From: Streptomyces sp. NBC_00273
Lineage (GTDB): Bacteria > Actinomycetota > Actinomycetes > Streptomycetales > Streptomycetaceae
DNA length: 64,000 bases
Direction of reading: 5' to 3'
NCBI RefSeq assembly: GCF_036178145.1
Contig: NZ_CP108067.1
Location: forward strand, 2,232,001 to 2,296,000
This document shows positions 16,314 through 24,499 of this stretch, piece after piece. Position numbers and translations under genes: made by a program. Below the pieces are notes generated by a model that saw only the letters and a list, made by a program, of their open reading frames with translations, did no database searches and had not been told where the DNA came from. Numbering within the stretch: position 1 is the first letter of the stretch; each line of letters opens with the position of its first letter.

Positions 16314-17201
16314 GATCAGCTGACTCCTTGCGCAGTTCACGGGTTCACCGAAGGGCCGGTCGCGTTGTGCCGTCATCGCAAGCCCGCGACCGCCCGACAC
16401 CATGGTTACAGAAATCGAGCATCCGGCTACTCAACGTGATGGATGTCGGGAAACACCTTGCGTACCACCAGCCCCATTGCTCCCAACATCACCGTCAATA
16501 CCTTCCGCCACACCGCGCAGACAGACATCCACGGCGAAACGTCCGACCCGGAGGCCGGGAAGGGAGGAGACTCCCGAACTCGGGCCCACTTCTGGGGGGC
16601 TTGCCGCCCGACACGGTGCGGCGGCCGCGTTCACCGGCGTCATTGCCGGCCCGTCCTCGGATACCGGACGGGGGAGGCAACATGCCGGTGCCACAAGGCG
16701 GTTGACGTATGACGGGGCGTCTGGTCGCAGGTGGGGGGCGGACCCGTGCGCCCGGCTCTCACCGGCGGTCGGAGCCGAACCTCAGCGACGGGGAACCCCG
16801 TGCCCTGCTGCGTGGGTACGGCTCGGTTTCCGACGCCGAGGTCAGCGACGTGACGTCGCGGACGAGGTGTACCTGCTGACCTGCGTACGCCGCCCGGCGA
16901 CCACCTGGGCGCGCGCGGGGGCCCGTACGCGGCTGGCCGGGGACGGAGAGGTGCACCGGGAAGGCCGGGCAGGCATGGCAACGGCTGCCCGCGCGGCAGA
17001 ACACGTACCGACTCCGCAACGCGGAGGCCGGCACCTGCCCCCTGCGCATCGCGCCTCCACGGCGTACCGGAAGGTGCAGCGCTGCCGGACCCGTGTGGGC
17101 CGTAGCGGTCGGTGTCCCCGGCTGTTCGGGGGAACCGTCGGCCGCCCCGATCCTCTCCGACCGACTGCGGGCATGGATCGGTGGGACGAAGGGGACACAC
17201 G
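16314..17201. other. Long gap without a supportable gene
   Basis: No frame on either strand has plausible composition, RBS and domain content together. A 57-codon frame at 16709-16879 (MTGRLVAGGGRTRAP...) and neighbouring fragments in other frames (DEVYLLTCVRRPATTWA) may be remains of a decayed gene, but no family can be named. Confidence 0.4.
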
Positions 17202-17528
17202 ATGCCGCTCTACCTGTCGAGGTTCAGCTACACACCGGAGACGTGGGCGAGGCTGATCGGCCACCCCGAGGACCGCGCGCAGGCCGCGCGGTCGTACATC
17301 GAGTCCGTGGGCGGGAAGCTCCACGGATTCTGGTACGCCTTCGGCACGCACGACGGCTACAACCTCTGGGAAGCTCCGGACAACGTGTCCATGGCCTCCG
17401 TCGCGCTGGCGATCAGCGGAGGTGGCGCGCTCAGCTCGTTCGAGACGACCGTTCTCATCAGCGTTGACGAAACGCTGGACGCCCTGCGCAGAGCCGAGCA
17501 GGTCCGGTACCGGGCACCTGGCGAGTAG
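17202..17528 (+). CDS. GYD-domain protein
   Basis: A 108-residue protein starting at ATG 17202 after GAAGGGGA. It begins MPLYLSRFSYTPETWARLI and contains YIESVGGKLHGFWYAFGTHDGYNL, the pattern of the small GYD family (named for the Gly-Tyr-Asp motif seen here as DGYNL). It then has MASVALAISGGGALSSFETT. GYD proteins are ferredoxin-fold proteins of unknown biochemical role. It is isolated, with no clear operon partner. Confidence 0.8.
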   Translation: MPLYLSRFSYTPETWARLIGHPEDRAQAARSYIESVGGKLHGFWYAFGTHDGYNLWEAPDNVSMASVALAISGGGALSSFETTVLISVDETLDALRRAEQVRYRAPGE

Positions 17529-17899
17529 CGGTCCCGCGAGCGGGCTCGCTGCCGCGGCCGGTCCGTGACGGGTCGGCTGCGGGTGGTGTCGGCCTCGCGT
17601 CGCCGGAGGCACCGGCGGGCAGCGCGGCCGGCGCATCACAGGCGTCAGCGCCGGCGTACGACGAGGGGCACGCGCCGCTGACGTGCGCTGACGTGCGTGG
17701 ACGTGGACGGCGGGGTCCTGGCCGCTCCCACGAAGCGGCGCGCGTCACCCGTGGCGACGTCGCCCTTGCGGTGCCCGACGGACGAACCGCCGCCGGCCGG
17801 GCCGGGCCCCGAGGGCCGGACCGGCCCCGGACGGGCGTCGTGGCGCTCACCCCCCGCGCTCACCCCCCGCGCTCACCCCCGGCGCTTACCGCCCGGCGC
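17529..17899. other. Gap without a gene, ending in a 13-14 bp tandem repeat
   Basis: No convincing coding frame. At its right end, 17843-17909, about five imperfect copies of a GCGCTCACCCCCC-like unit run in tandem and continue into the last codons of the GNAT gene, so slippage here could alter that protein's C-terminus. Confidence 0.5.
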
Positions 17900-18529
17900 T
17901 CACGTCCCGGCGCGTACTGCGGGGCGGCCCGCCCTGCGCGCCTCCAGTGCGCGCTTCGCTGCCGGCCATTCCGGCCGGGTGATGCTGTACACCGCCGTAT
18001 CGCGGATCCATCCGTCCCGCATGACCATGTGGTGCCGCAGCACGCCCTCGTGCGTCGCGCCCAGCCCGGCGATCGCCGCCCTCGACTTCGCGTTCCGTAC
18101 GTCCGTCAGCAGCTCGACCCGGTTCATCCCCAGCGCCTCGAAGGCATGCGTCAGCATCAGCAGCTTCGCCTCGGTGTTCACCCCGGTCCGCTGACGGGAC
18201 TCCGCGAGGAAGGTCCAGCCGATCTCCAGCCGCCGCTGCGCGGTGTTGATCATCATCAGCCGGGTGGAGCCGAGGACCTCCCCCGTCGCCGCGTCCACCG
18301 TCGCGTACGGGATCTGCGTGCCCTCGGCACGGGCCGCCCTCGCCTCTTCGATGAAGCCGCGGACGTCGTCCGGGTGGGGGACGAGCGTCACGGCGAGCTC
18401 CCACAGGCTGCCGTCGCGCACCGCCGCGCACAGCCCGTCGTGGTGCCGCAGCTCCAGCGGCTCCAGCCGGACCCGCTCCCCCACGAGTTCCACCAGCTCC
18501 ACCGACGCCGACGCCTTCGCCTGCTCCAT
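17900..18529 (-). CDS. GNAT-family N-acetyltransferase (RimJ/RimL type)
   Basis: A 209-residue protein from ATG 18529. It opens ELVGERVRLEPLELRHHDGL, the usual N-terminus of RimJ/RimL-type acetyltransferases. It continues with GEVLGSTRLMMINTAQRRLEIG, TFLAESRQRTGVNTEAKLLML (the acetyl-CoA loop region) and ALGMNRVELLTDVRNAKSRAAI with GLGATHEGVLRHHMVMRDG. These enzymes acetylate protein N-termini or small amines; the substrate here is unknown. The C-terminal tail (ALEARRAGRPAVRAGT) overlaps a tandem DNA repeat. Confidence 0.85.
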   Translation of the reverse strand: MEQAKASASVELVELVGERVRLEPLELRHHDGLCAAVRDGSLWELAVTLVPHPDDVRGFIEEARAARAEGTQIPYATVDAATGEVLGSTRLMMINTAQRRLEIGWTFLAESRQRTGVNTEAKLLMLTHAFEALGMNRVELLTDVRNAKSRAAIAGLGATHEGVLRHHMVMRDGWIRDTAVYSITRPEWPAAKRALEARRAGRPAVRAGT

Positions 18530-18652
18530 GTCCGACCTGCCCGTCCCCCGGATCCATCACGACGGGCCGACCATACTCGGCGCCGCTCACCGGCCCCACC
18601 GGAATTCGCCCGGCGCGGCGACCGGGCCGACCGGCCGCAGCGCCCCGCGCGC

Positions 18653-20023
18653 TCAGACCAGTTCGGGCTGCGGTTCCCGTCGCGGTTCCGGCACGCGCAC
18701 CGTCGCCTCCGCGGCGGCCTCCCGTTCCCACTTCTTGGTGATCCGTACGAAGCCGTAGATCACCGAGCCCATGGCGAGGAGGAGCAGCGGCCCGAACACC
18801 CACGGGTACGCGGCCAGCTGCATCGACAGGTAGCGGTACGAGGCCAGGTACGCGACGAACACCGCGGTGCCGTAGGTGGTCAGCAGGACGCCGGGCCGGT
18901 CCCAGCCGCGGGCGAGCGAGCGCAGCGCCGTCTCGATCGTGACCGTGAACACCACGCCGGCGATGATGTCCGCGCCGTAGTGGTAGCCGAAGCCCAGGGT
19001 GGCGCCGAGCGTGGCGATCAGCCAGAACGTGCCCGCGTAGCGCAGCGCCCGCGGGGCCCTGCGGGAATGGATGAAGATCGCGGTGGCCCACGCCGTGTGC
19101 AGGCTGGGCATGCAGTTGCGCGGGGTGAACTCGTCGAAGGGCATCGGTGCGGGGGTACCGAGCGGCGGCGGCGTGTTCGGCCACAGGTCGGCCACCGCCC
19201 AGTGCGCGCCGTCCGCGCCGTAGGCGAAGATCGGCCCGACCACCGGGAAGATCATGTAGATGCCCGGTCCGAGCAGCCCGATGACCAGGAAGGTGCGCAC
19301 CAGGTGGTGGCTCGGGAAGCGGCGCAGGGCCGCCACGTGGCGCAGCTGGTACAGCGCGACGGCGACCGCCGCGACCGCGAGCTGGATGTAGACGAATTCG
19401 AGGACGCGGAAGCCGACCGTGCCGGTGGCCTCGACGATCCGGCCCGCCACCCACGACGGGTTGCCCAGCGCGTGATCGGCGGTCGCCACGTACTGGTCGA
19501 GCACCATCGGGCGGGACTTCGAGGTGATCAGCAGCCAGGTGTAGCCGGTCTTGCGGCCGGTCACCAGCAGCAGGGCCAGTCCCACGCCCTTCAGCAGGAG
19601 GAGACGCTCCCGTCCGGTGCGACGCGTGACGGCGATGACGGCCCAGGCCAAGGTCACCAGCAGCGCGCCGTTGCCGAACATCATCTGGGCGCCGACCACC
19701 CACCGCACGAGCCAGAAGACGAGGTCGATGCCGATCGCGGCGGCGAGCCCGATGAAGCGCTGCCGCCAGGTGAGCACGACCATCATCAGCGCCATGCTGG
19801 CGTACAGCACCGTCCCCGACTGGGGGGCGAAGATCACTTCTCGGGTCTGGACGGTGATCGGACCCGGCACGCCGTACTGGCGCGCGGCCAGCTCCAGTGC
19901 GACGAGGAATCCGAGGCCGACGACGCCCACCGCGGCCCACAGCACGCCGCGGGGTCGGGGACGCACGGCGGACCTGGCGCCGTCGCCTATTCGAGAAAGA
20001 ACCCGCGATATCGAAGATGTCAA
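18653..20023 (-). CDS. Polytopic PAP2-superfamily membrane enzyme (inositol-phosphotransferase/phosphatase like)
   Basis: A 456-residue integral membrane protein with about ten helices. The C-terminal half has the PAP2 motifs PRNCMPSLHTAWA (SLH) and GYHYGADIIAG, with the catalytic histidines. Together with the preceding GRKTGYTWLLITSKSRP block it fits the PAP2_3/AUR1-like branch, which includes phosphatidate phosphatases and inositolphosphotransferases acting on lipid head groups. The start is uncertain; TTG 20023 is the best in-frame choice but has only a weak GGAA in front. It ends with a charged tail (VRVPEPRREPQPELV). The nearby SPFH/flotillin gene is on the same strand, 140 bp upstream. 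Confidence 0.8.
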   Translation of the reverse strand: MTSSISRVLSRIGDGARSAVRPRPRGVLWAAVGVVGLGFLVALELAARQYGVPGPITVQTREVIFAPQSGTVLYASMALMMVVLTWRQRFIGLAAAIGIDLVFWLVRWVVGAQMMFGNGALLVTLAWAVIAVTRRTGRERLLLLKGVGLALLLVTGRKTGYTWLLITSKSRPMVLDQYVATADHALGNPSWVAGRIVEATGTVGFRVLEFVYIQLAVAAVAVALYQLRHVAALRRFPSHHLVRTFLVIGLLGPGIYMIFPVVGPIFAYGADGAHWAVADLWPNTPPPLGTPAPMPFDEFTPRNCMPSLHTAWATAIFIHSRRAPRALRYAGTFWLIATLGATLGFGYHYGADIIAGVVFTVTIETALRSLARGWDRPGVLLTTYGTAVFVAYLASYRYLSMQLAAYPWVFGPLLLLAMGSVIYGFVRITKKWEREAAAEATVRVPEPRREPQPELV

Positions 20024-20163
20024 TTTCCGGCCGCTTATCGTGGTCCAACGTGAACATTGTCAGACCGGACATGTTAACGGAGTGGGTAGGTTTGATTGAT
20101 CGAGGGTGCGTTACCTGACCGGAAAATGCGATCGGACGACGCCCCGGCGGGCGGCACCTGACG

Positions 20164-21693
20164 TCAGTCGGTGATCGCGATCTTGCCGTTGGCCGGGACG
20201 GACCCTGCGGGCGTCGCCGGCTCGGTCACGGTCGCGGTGAGTCCCTTGAGGAGCTGGGCGAGGTCGACCCCCGTGGTGGAGCCGAGCAGCTCCATGCCCT
20301 GGGCGACGTTCTCGGCGACGGTGCGGGACAGCTTGCTCGCGCCGTCGGTGGAGATGACGGTCATCCTGTCGATGGCGCTGAGCGGTTCGGCCGCCTTGGC
20401 GACCACCTGCGGGAGCACCTCGACCAGCATCTGGACCATCGCCGCATCGCCGTAGCTCTCGAAGGCGTCGGCCTTCTTCTGCATCGCCTCGGCCTCGGCC
20501 GCTCCCTTGGCGGCGATCGCCGCCGCTTCCGCGTCGCCCTCCAGGCGGACCGCGTCGGCGATGGCCGCGCGGCGGGCACGTTCGGCCTCACCGCGCTTGG
20601 CACCCTCGATGGCTTCGGCCTCGGCGAGGGCGGAGCGGCGCTGCTTCTCGCCCTCACCCGTCAGGCGGGCCCGCTCGGCCTCCGCCTGGGCGGCGGCGAT
20701 GGCGGCGAGGCGCTCGGCCTCGGCCTGCTTCACCCGGGCCACCCGCAGCGCTTCGGCCTCCTGCTCCGCCTGGTAGCGGCGGGCGTCGGCGGGCTTGCGC
20801 ACCTCGGTGTCGAGCTGTCGGTCGGTCAGTGCTGCCTGCCGCTCGGCCACCTTTTCCTGCTCGGCCAGGATCTGCTGCTGCCGGTCGGCGTCGGCCAACG
20901 GTCCGGCGGCGTTCGCCTGGGCGGTGGCGGCGTCGGTCTCGGCCTTGATCTCGGCCTGGCGCAGGTACAGGGTGCGCTGCGCGACCGCGATCTCCTCCTC
21001 GGCCTTCAGCCGGGCCTGTTCGGCGGCCCGACGGGCGTTGGCCTCGGCGATGTCGGCCTCCTGCTTGGCGCGGGCGGCCTCGGGACGGCCGAGATCCTCC
21101 AGGTAGGAGCCCTCGGTGGTGATGTCCTGGATCTGGAAGGCGTCCAGGACGAGGCCCTGGCCGGAGAGGCTGGCCTCCGCTTCCTCCGCGACCTGCCCGG
21201 CGAAGGCGGCCCGGTCGCGGATGATGTCCTCGACCGACATCCGTCCGACGATGGCCCGCAGTGCGCCGGACAGCACCTCCTGGGTGAAGCCGACGATGCC
21301 GTCCTGCTGCTGGAGGAAACGCTGGGCGGCGGCGCGGATGGCGTCCTCGTTGCCGCCGACCTTGACGATCGCCACGCCCTCGAGGTGCGCCTTGATGCCG
21401 CGCAGCGTGACCGCTCCGCGGACGGCTACCGGGATGTGCCGGCTGGACAGGTCGAGGGTGTAGCGCTGCTGGACGAAGGGCACGACGAACACTCCGCCGC
21501 CGACCACGACCTTCTGGCCGCTGGTGTCCGTGAAGACCTGTCCGGTGGCCGGGTCGGTGGACTTCTTGCCGCGCCGGCCGGTGATCAGGAACGCCTCGCT
21601 GGGACCGGCGACCTTGTAACGGGTGACGACGACGAGGGCGAGCAGCGCGAGGAGCACGACCACTCCCACGACCGCAACGACGACTGAACTCAT
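20164..21693 (-). CDS. Flotillin-like SPFH/Band-7 membrane scaffold protein
   Basis: A 509-residue protein with an N-terminal membrane anchor (about residues 3-25), then an SPFH domain (RRGKKSTDPATGQVF, GGVFVVPFVQQRYTLDLSS, QEVLSGALRAIVGRMSVEDI). A very long Ala/Glu/Lys-rich coiled coil of about residues 210-420 with many EAE and AEAE turns follows, then a flotillin-type C-terminus (AAMVQMLVEVLPQVVAKAAEPL). Flotillins organise membrane microdomains. The upstream gene on the same strand (21824-22336) is an NfeD-like membrane protein, the usual partner. Confidence 0.9.
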   Translation of the reverse strand: MSSVVVAVVGVVVLLALLALVVVTRYKVAGPSEAFLITGRRGKKSTDPATGQVFTDTSGQKVVVGGGVFVVPFVQQRYTLDLSSRHIPVAVRGAVTLRGIKAHLEGVAIVKVGGNEDAIRAAAQRFLQQQDGIVGFTQEVLSGALRAIVGRMSVEDIIRDRAAFAGQVAEEAEASLSGQGLVLDAFQIQDITTEGSYLEDLGRPEAARAKQEADIAEANARRAAEQARLKAEEEIAVAQRTLYLRQAEIKAETDAATAQANAAGPLADADRQQQILAEQEKVAERQAALTDRQLDTEVRKPADARRYQAEQEAEALRVARVKQAEAERLAAIAAAQAEAERARLTGEGEKQRRSALAEAEAIEGAKRGEAERARRAAIADAVRLEGDAEAAAIAAKGAAEAEAMQKKADAFESYGDAAMVQMLVEVLPQVVAKAAEPLSAIDRMTVISTDGASKLSRTVAENVAQGMELLGSTTGVDLAQLLKGLTATVTEPATPAGSVPANGKIAITD

Positions 21694-21823
21694 GGTGGAT
21701 CCCCCCTGCCCGCTCTCGCGAGGGCAGATCGGTGGTGGACGAGAAGATGAGGCGCGCCCGGGTCAGCGGCTCGGAGCGGCGCTCGGAGCGGCGCTCGGGT
21801 CAGGGCGGGGGTCAGCGGCCGGG

Positions 21824-22336
21824 TCAGCGCTCGACGGCGCGCACGCCGACTGAGGTGGACGACGGCGTCGCCGTCACCCACACCTCGGCGCCGAGGGCCA
21901 CCGGGCCGTCGGCGGTCGCGGCGTACTTCACCGGCTGGCCGCCCAGCGTCAGCAGGACCTCCCCGTACCCGCCGCCCTCCGGAATGGCGGTGACCACGGT
22001 CCCGGCCGACCCGACGAGCTCGCCGTGGCGCGGGGCGGCCCCGCTGCCGCCCCGGGCGAGGGCCAGGCCCAGTCGGTACGTCGACCAACCGGCCCCCGCA
22101 CCGGCCGCGGCCCCGGCGGCGGCTGCCGCTCCCGGCCCGAGACCCGTGGTCCCGAGCACGATCGCCCCCGTGAAACCGAGCATCGAGACGAAGCCCGCGA
22201 CCACCGGGAGCGACAGCCATCCGTCGAACCATCCGTCCAGGGCACCGTCGAAGACACCCTCGAGGACCCCGTCGAACACCAGCGAGCCGGCCAGCAGGAC
22301 GATTCCCCCGATGCCGAGACCTAGAAACAAGCCCAT
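21824..22336 (-). CDS. NfeD-like membrane protein, flotillin partner
   Basis: A 170-residue protein from ATG 22336 behind GGGGAGGTG. Membrane segments lie at about residues 3-25 and 45-90. A C-terminal soluble OB-fold-like domain follows (ELVGSAGTVVTAIPEGGGYGEVLLTLGGQPVKYAATADG, split here by its own boundary between GGGYGEV and LLTLGG). Small OB-fold membrane proteins of the NfeD/YuaF type usually pair with flotillins, and this gene precedes the flotillin gene by 130 bp on the same strand. A Gly/Phe/Asp repeat (VFDGVLEGVFDGALDGWFDG) in the loop after the first helix is distinctive. Confidence 0.7.
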   Translation of the reverse strand: MGLFLGLGIGGIVLLAGSLVFDGVLEGVFDGALDGWFDGWLSLPVVAGFVSMLGFTGAIVLGTTGLGPGAAAAAGAAAGAGAGWSTYRLGLALARGGSGAAPRHGELVGSAGTVVTAIPEGGGYGEVLLTLGGQPVKYAATADGPVALGAEVWVTATPSSTSVGVRAVER

Positions 22337-22469
22337 GAGCACCTCCCCCGCCCGGCCGGCGTTTCTGCCGGACAACCGCATCGTGCCAGCGCGCGAAGGT
22401 GCCGCACATTGCCAGCCTCCGGCAACCTTTACGACTCTTTGACGCTGCGGTCCGGCAGGGTGCCCCCGG

Positions 22470-23519
22470 TCACGCCGTGGCGTCGGGCCAGCCCAGCAGC
22501 CGTGATCCGATCACCGCGGTCTGGAGCGTGTACCGGTCCGCCGGGTCCGCCGGGTCCGCACCGGTGAGGGTGTGGATGCGCCCCAGCCGGTACGTCAGGG
22601 CGCGCACGCTCAGCGAGAGGCGGCGGGCGGTCTCCGTCGCCACGCAGCCGCTGTCGAAGTAGGCGGTCAGGGTATCCAGTAGGGGCCCGGGGCCGCCGCG
22701 CGCCCGGTGGAGCGGGCCCAGGACGCTCTCCACGAGGTCGACCAAGGCTTGCCGGTCGCGGCTGAGGACCGGGTAGACCAGCAGGTCGGACGCGTGCAGC
22801 ACCGGCCCCTCCAGCCTCATCCGCTCAGCGAGGTTAAGGGCGTTGAGGGCTTCTTCGTAGGAGTGGACGACCCCGCCCGGGCCCGGATGGGAGCGTCCGA
22901 TGGCGACCCGTCCGCCGTCCGTCGCCGCGTGGGCCTGCTGGGCGAAGTAGGCCAGGACATCGGGCTGATCGCCGGGCGCCACGCAGATGAGGCTGCCGTC
23001 CTTGGTGGCCAGCAGGATCTGCCGGTTCCCGAACCGGCCGAGGACCGCCTCCTCGATGCGGCGCGCCACTGGGTAGCCGTCGCCGTACGGCTCGGGGCCG
23101 GCGGCCACCGCCACCGCGTGGGCCTGCGACAGGCGCAGCCCGAACCGTTCGGCCCGTTCCGCCAGCAGGCCCAGCCCGCTGCGCCCGTACAGCAGGTCGT
23201 CGATGAACTCGCGTCGAGCCGCCTCCTCCTGACGGACCGCCTGGCGCTGGGACCGCTCGTACCCCTCGACGAACGCGTCGACCGCCTGCTCGACCGCGGC
23301 GAGCAGTGGCGCCTGCGATCGCGTCAGGACGCGCTGGGCTGCGGCCAGGTGGTCCCGTATGAGCCCGCGCAACGGCAGACCCGCCTCCGCCGCCCGCTGC
23401 CCCTCGCAGCGGCGGGAGTCGAGCTCGGCACGGGTGAGGCGGCGCCCCGTGGCACACGCGTGCCGCAGCATGTCGACGTACTCGCCGAGACGGTCCTCCG
23501 GCGCTTCCCGGTCCGCCAC
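22470..23519 (-). CDS. PucR/CdaR-type helix-turn-helix regulator
   Basis: A 349-residue regulator. GTG 23519 (after GAGGAAC) is chosen over the longer open frame because the upstream part reads a CCCCGA microsatellite. It has a GGDEF-like central region (VAVAAGPEPYGDGYPVARRIEEAV, ILLATKDGSLICVAPG, VAIGRSHPGPGGVVHSYEEALNAL). The C-terminal PucR HTH reads LLDTLTAYFDSGCVATETARRL, then SVRALTYRLGRIHTLTG. This is the layout of actinobacterial PucR/CdaR activators. The target is unknown. It neighbours the TetR gene but has its own promoter space. Confidence 0.85.
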   Translation of the reverse strand: MADREAPEDRLGEYVDMLRHACATGRRLTRAELDSRRCEGQRAAEAGLPLRGLIRDHLAAAQRVLTRSQAPLLAAVEQAVDAFVEGYERSQRQAVRQEEAARREFIDDLLYGRSGLGLLAERAERFGLRLSQAHAVAVAAGPEPYGDGYPVARRIEEAVLGRFGNRQILLATKDGSLICVAPGDQPDVLAYFAQQAHAATDGGRVAIGRSHPGPGGVVHSYEEALNALNLAERMRLEGPVLHASDLLVYPVLSRDRQALVDLVESVLGPLHRARGGPGPLLDTLTAYFDSGCVATETARRLSLSVRALTYRLGRIHTLTGADPADPADRYTLQTAVIGSRLLGWPDATA

Positions 23520-23533
23520 GTTCCTCGTTCCTC

Positions 23534-23580
23534 CCCCGACCCCGACCCCGACCCCGAGCCCTATCCCTATCCCGACGCGC
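23534..23580. repeat. CCCCGA-type hexanucleotide repeat
   Basis: About six imperfect copies of CCCCGA/CCCTAT lie just upstream of the PucR-type gene, between its RBS and the neighbouring TetR gene. It is a simple slippage-type repeat; a similar one expands the flavoprotein gene at 35640-35710. Confidence 0.6.
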
Positions 23581-23677
23581 GCCCTCACCCGTCCGCGCCC
23601 CGGAACCAGGGTGACACGTGCGTCAGGGCCGACCCGCACCCGGACCCGGGGGCGTGCGCGCCGCGTCCGGTCCGAGC

Positions 23678-24358
23678 TCAGCCGGTGCCGCGGGGGGCGG
23701 CTCGTGCGAGCAGCCCGTCGACGAACGTGCGCAGTCCCTGGGGGTAGATGTCCCGTGCGGCCAGCGCGGCCCATCGGACGCCGATGGCGGCCAGGTGGGG
23801 CACCTGCGACGGGTCCAGGTCCTCGCGGTAGGCGAAGGGCCGCCCTTCGTCCCGTCGGCGGGCGGAGTGGGCGCGGACGAGGACCTCGCCGACGGTGTAG
23901 TACCAGATGCTGCGGAAGACGTCGACGGTCTGTTCGGGTGTGCATCCGTGGTCGTCGGCGCCGGCCACGATGGCTTCGACCATCCACATCGCCGATTCGT
24001 CGAGGAGGCCGACGAAACCGTCTGCCGAAAGGACCTCCGCGGCCCACGGCCAGGCCGTGAGGGCGTCGTGCATCGCGGTGGCGGCCGTGACGATGCGCTC
24101 GCGCGGGTCATCGGGCAGTTGGGGGCGCTCGATCTGCTCGATGTGTTGATTGAGCAGGAGGAGCAGCAGGTCTTCCTTGTTCCGGATGTGGTGGTACAAG
24201 GTCGTCGCCCCGATGCCGAGCTCGGCGGCCAGGCGGCGGATCGTCAGCTTCTCCCAGCCGTCCTGGTCGATGAGCCGACGGGCGGCCACCAGGATCTGCG
24301 CACGGGAGGTCAGGGGCGGCCGGCCGGTGCGGCCGTGCGACGCGGGCGCTCGGGACAT
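23678..24358 (-). CDS. TetR-family repressor of the adjacent MFS-ABC exporter operon
   Basis: A 226-residue TetR protein. The DNA-binding domain (about residues 14-62) reads SRAQILVAARRLIDQDGWE, then IRRLAAELGIGATTLYHHIRNKEDL. The C-terminal part resembles the TetR_C group common near drug exporters. ATG 24358 is preferred; an upstream in-frame ATG (24427) would add 23 residues. The gene is divergent from the exporter operon, and a perfect 24-bp palindrome lies between them at 24446-24469. That arrangement is the standard one for a substrate-induced efflux repressor. Confidence 0.85.
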   Translation of the reverse strand: MSRAPASHGRTGRPPLTSRAQILVAARRLIDQDGWEKLTIRRLAAELGIGATTLYHHIRNKEDLLLLLLNQHIEQIERPQLPDDPRERIVTAATAMHDALTAWPWAAEVLSADGFVGLLDESAMWMVEAIVAGADDHGCTPEQTVDVFRSIWYYTVGEVLVRAHSARRRDEGRPFAYREDLDPSQVPHLAAIGVRWAALAARDIYPQGLRTFVDGLLARAAPRGTG

Positions 24359-24445
24359 CGTCCCATCATGCCGCCCCGCCGCCCTCCGCTTCGAAACGGG
24401 TGCGGTTCCAGCCCTTCGCGGTTTCACAACGGCCTGCCCGATGAT

Positions 24446-24469
24446 ACTTTCGGAACATGTTCCGAAAGT
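24446..24469. promoter_or_regulatory. Perfect 24-bp palindromic operator
   Basis: The half-site ACTTTCGGAACA is followed directly by its exact reverse complement, with no spacer. It lies 30 bp before the exporter start and about 90 bp before the TetR start. It is unrelated to the agmatine-locus palindrome. Confidence 0.85.
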
Positions 24470-24499
24470 TAACTGACAGCGCCGGGAGTGGAGTTCGTG

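Noticed and set aside
16402..17256. 284-codon plus frame between the esterase and GYD genes
   Set aside because: Composition and lack of RBS argue against a gene; fragments resemble decayed coding sequence but no family could be named.
17886..20072. 728-codon minus frame starting MFTLDHDKRPEIDIF
   Set aside because: Overlaps the GNAT and PAP2 genes in another frame and turns Arg/Gly-rich; only its first 15 codons look natural.
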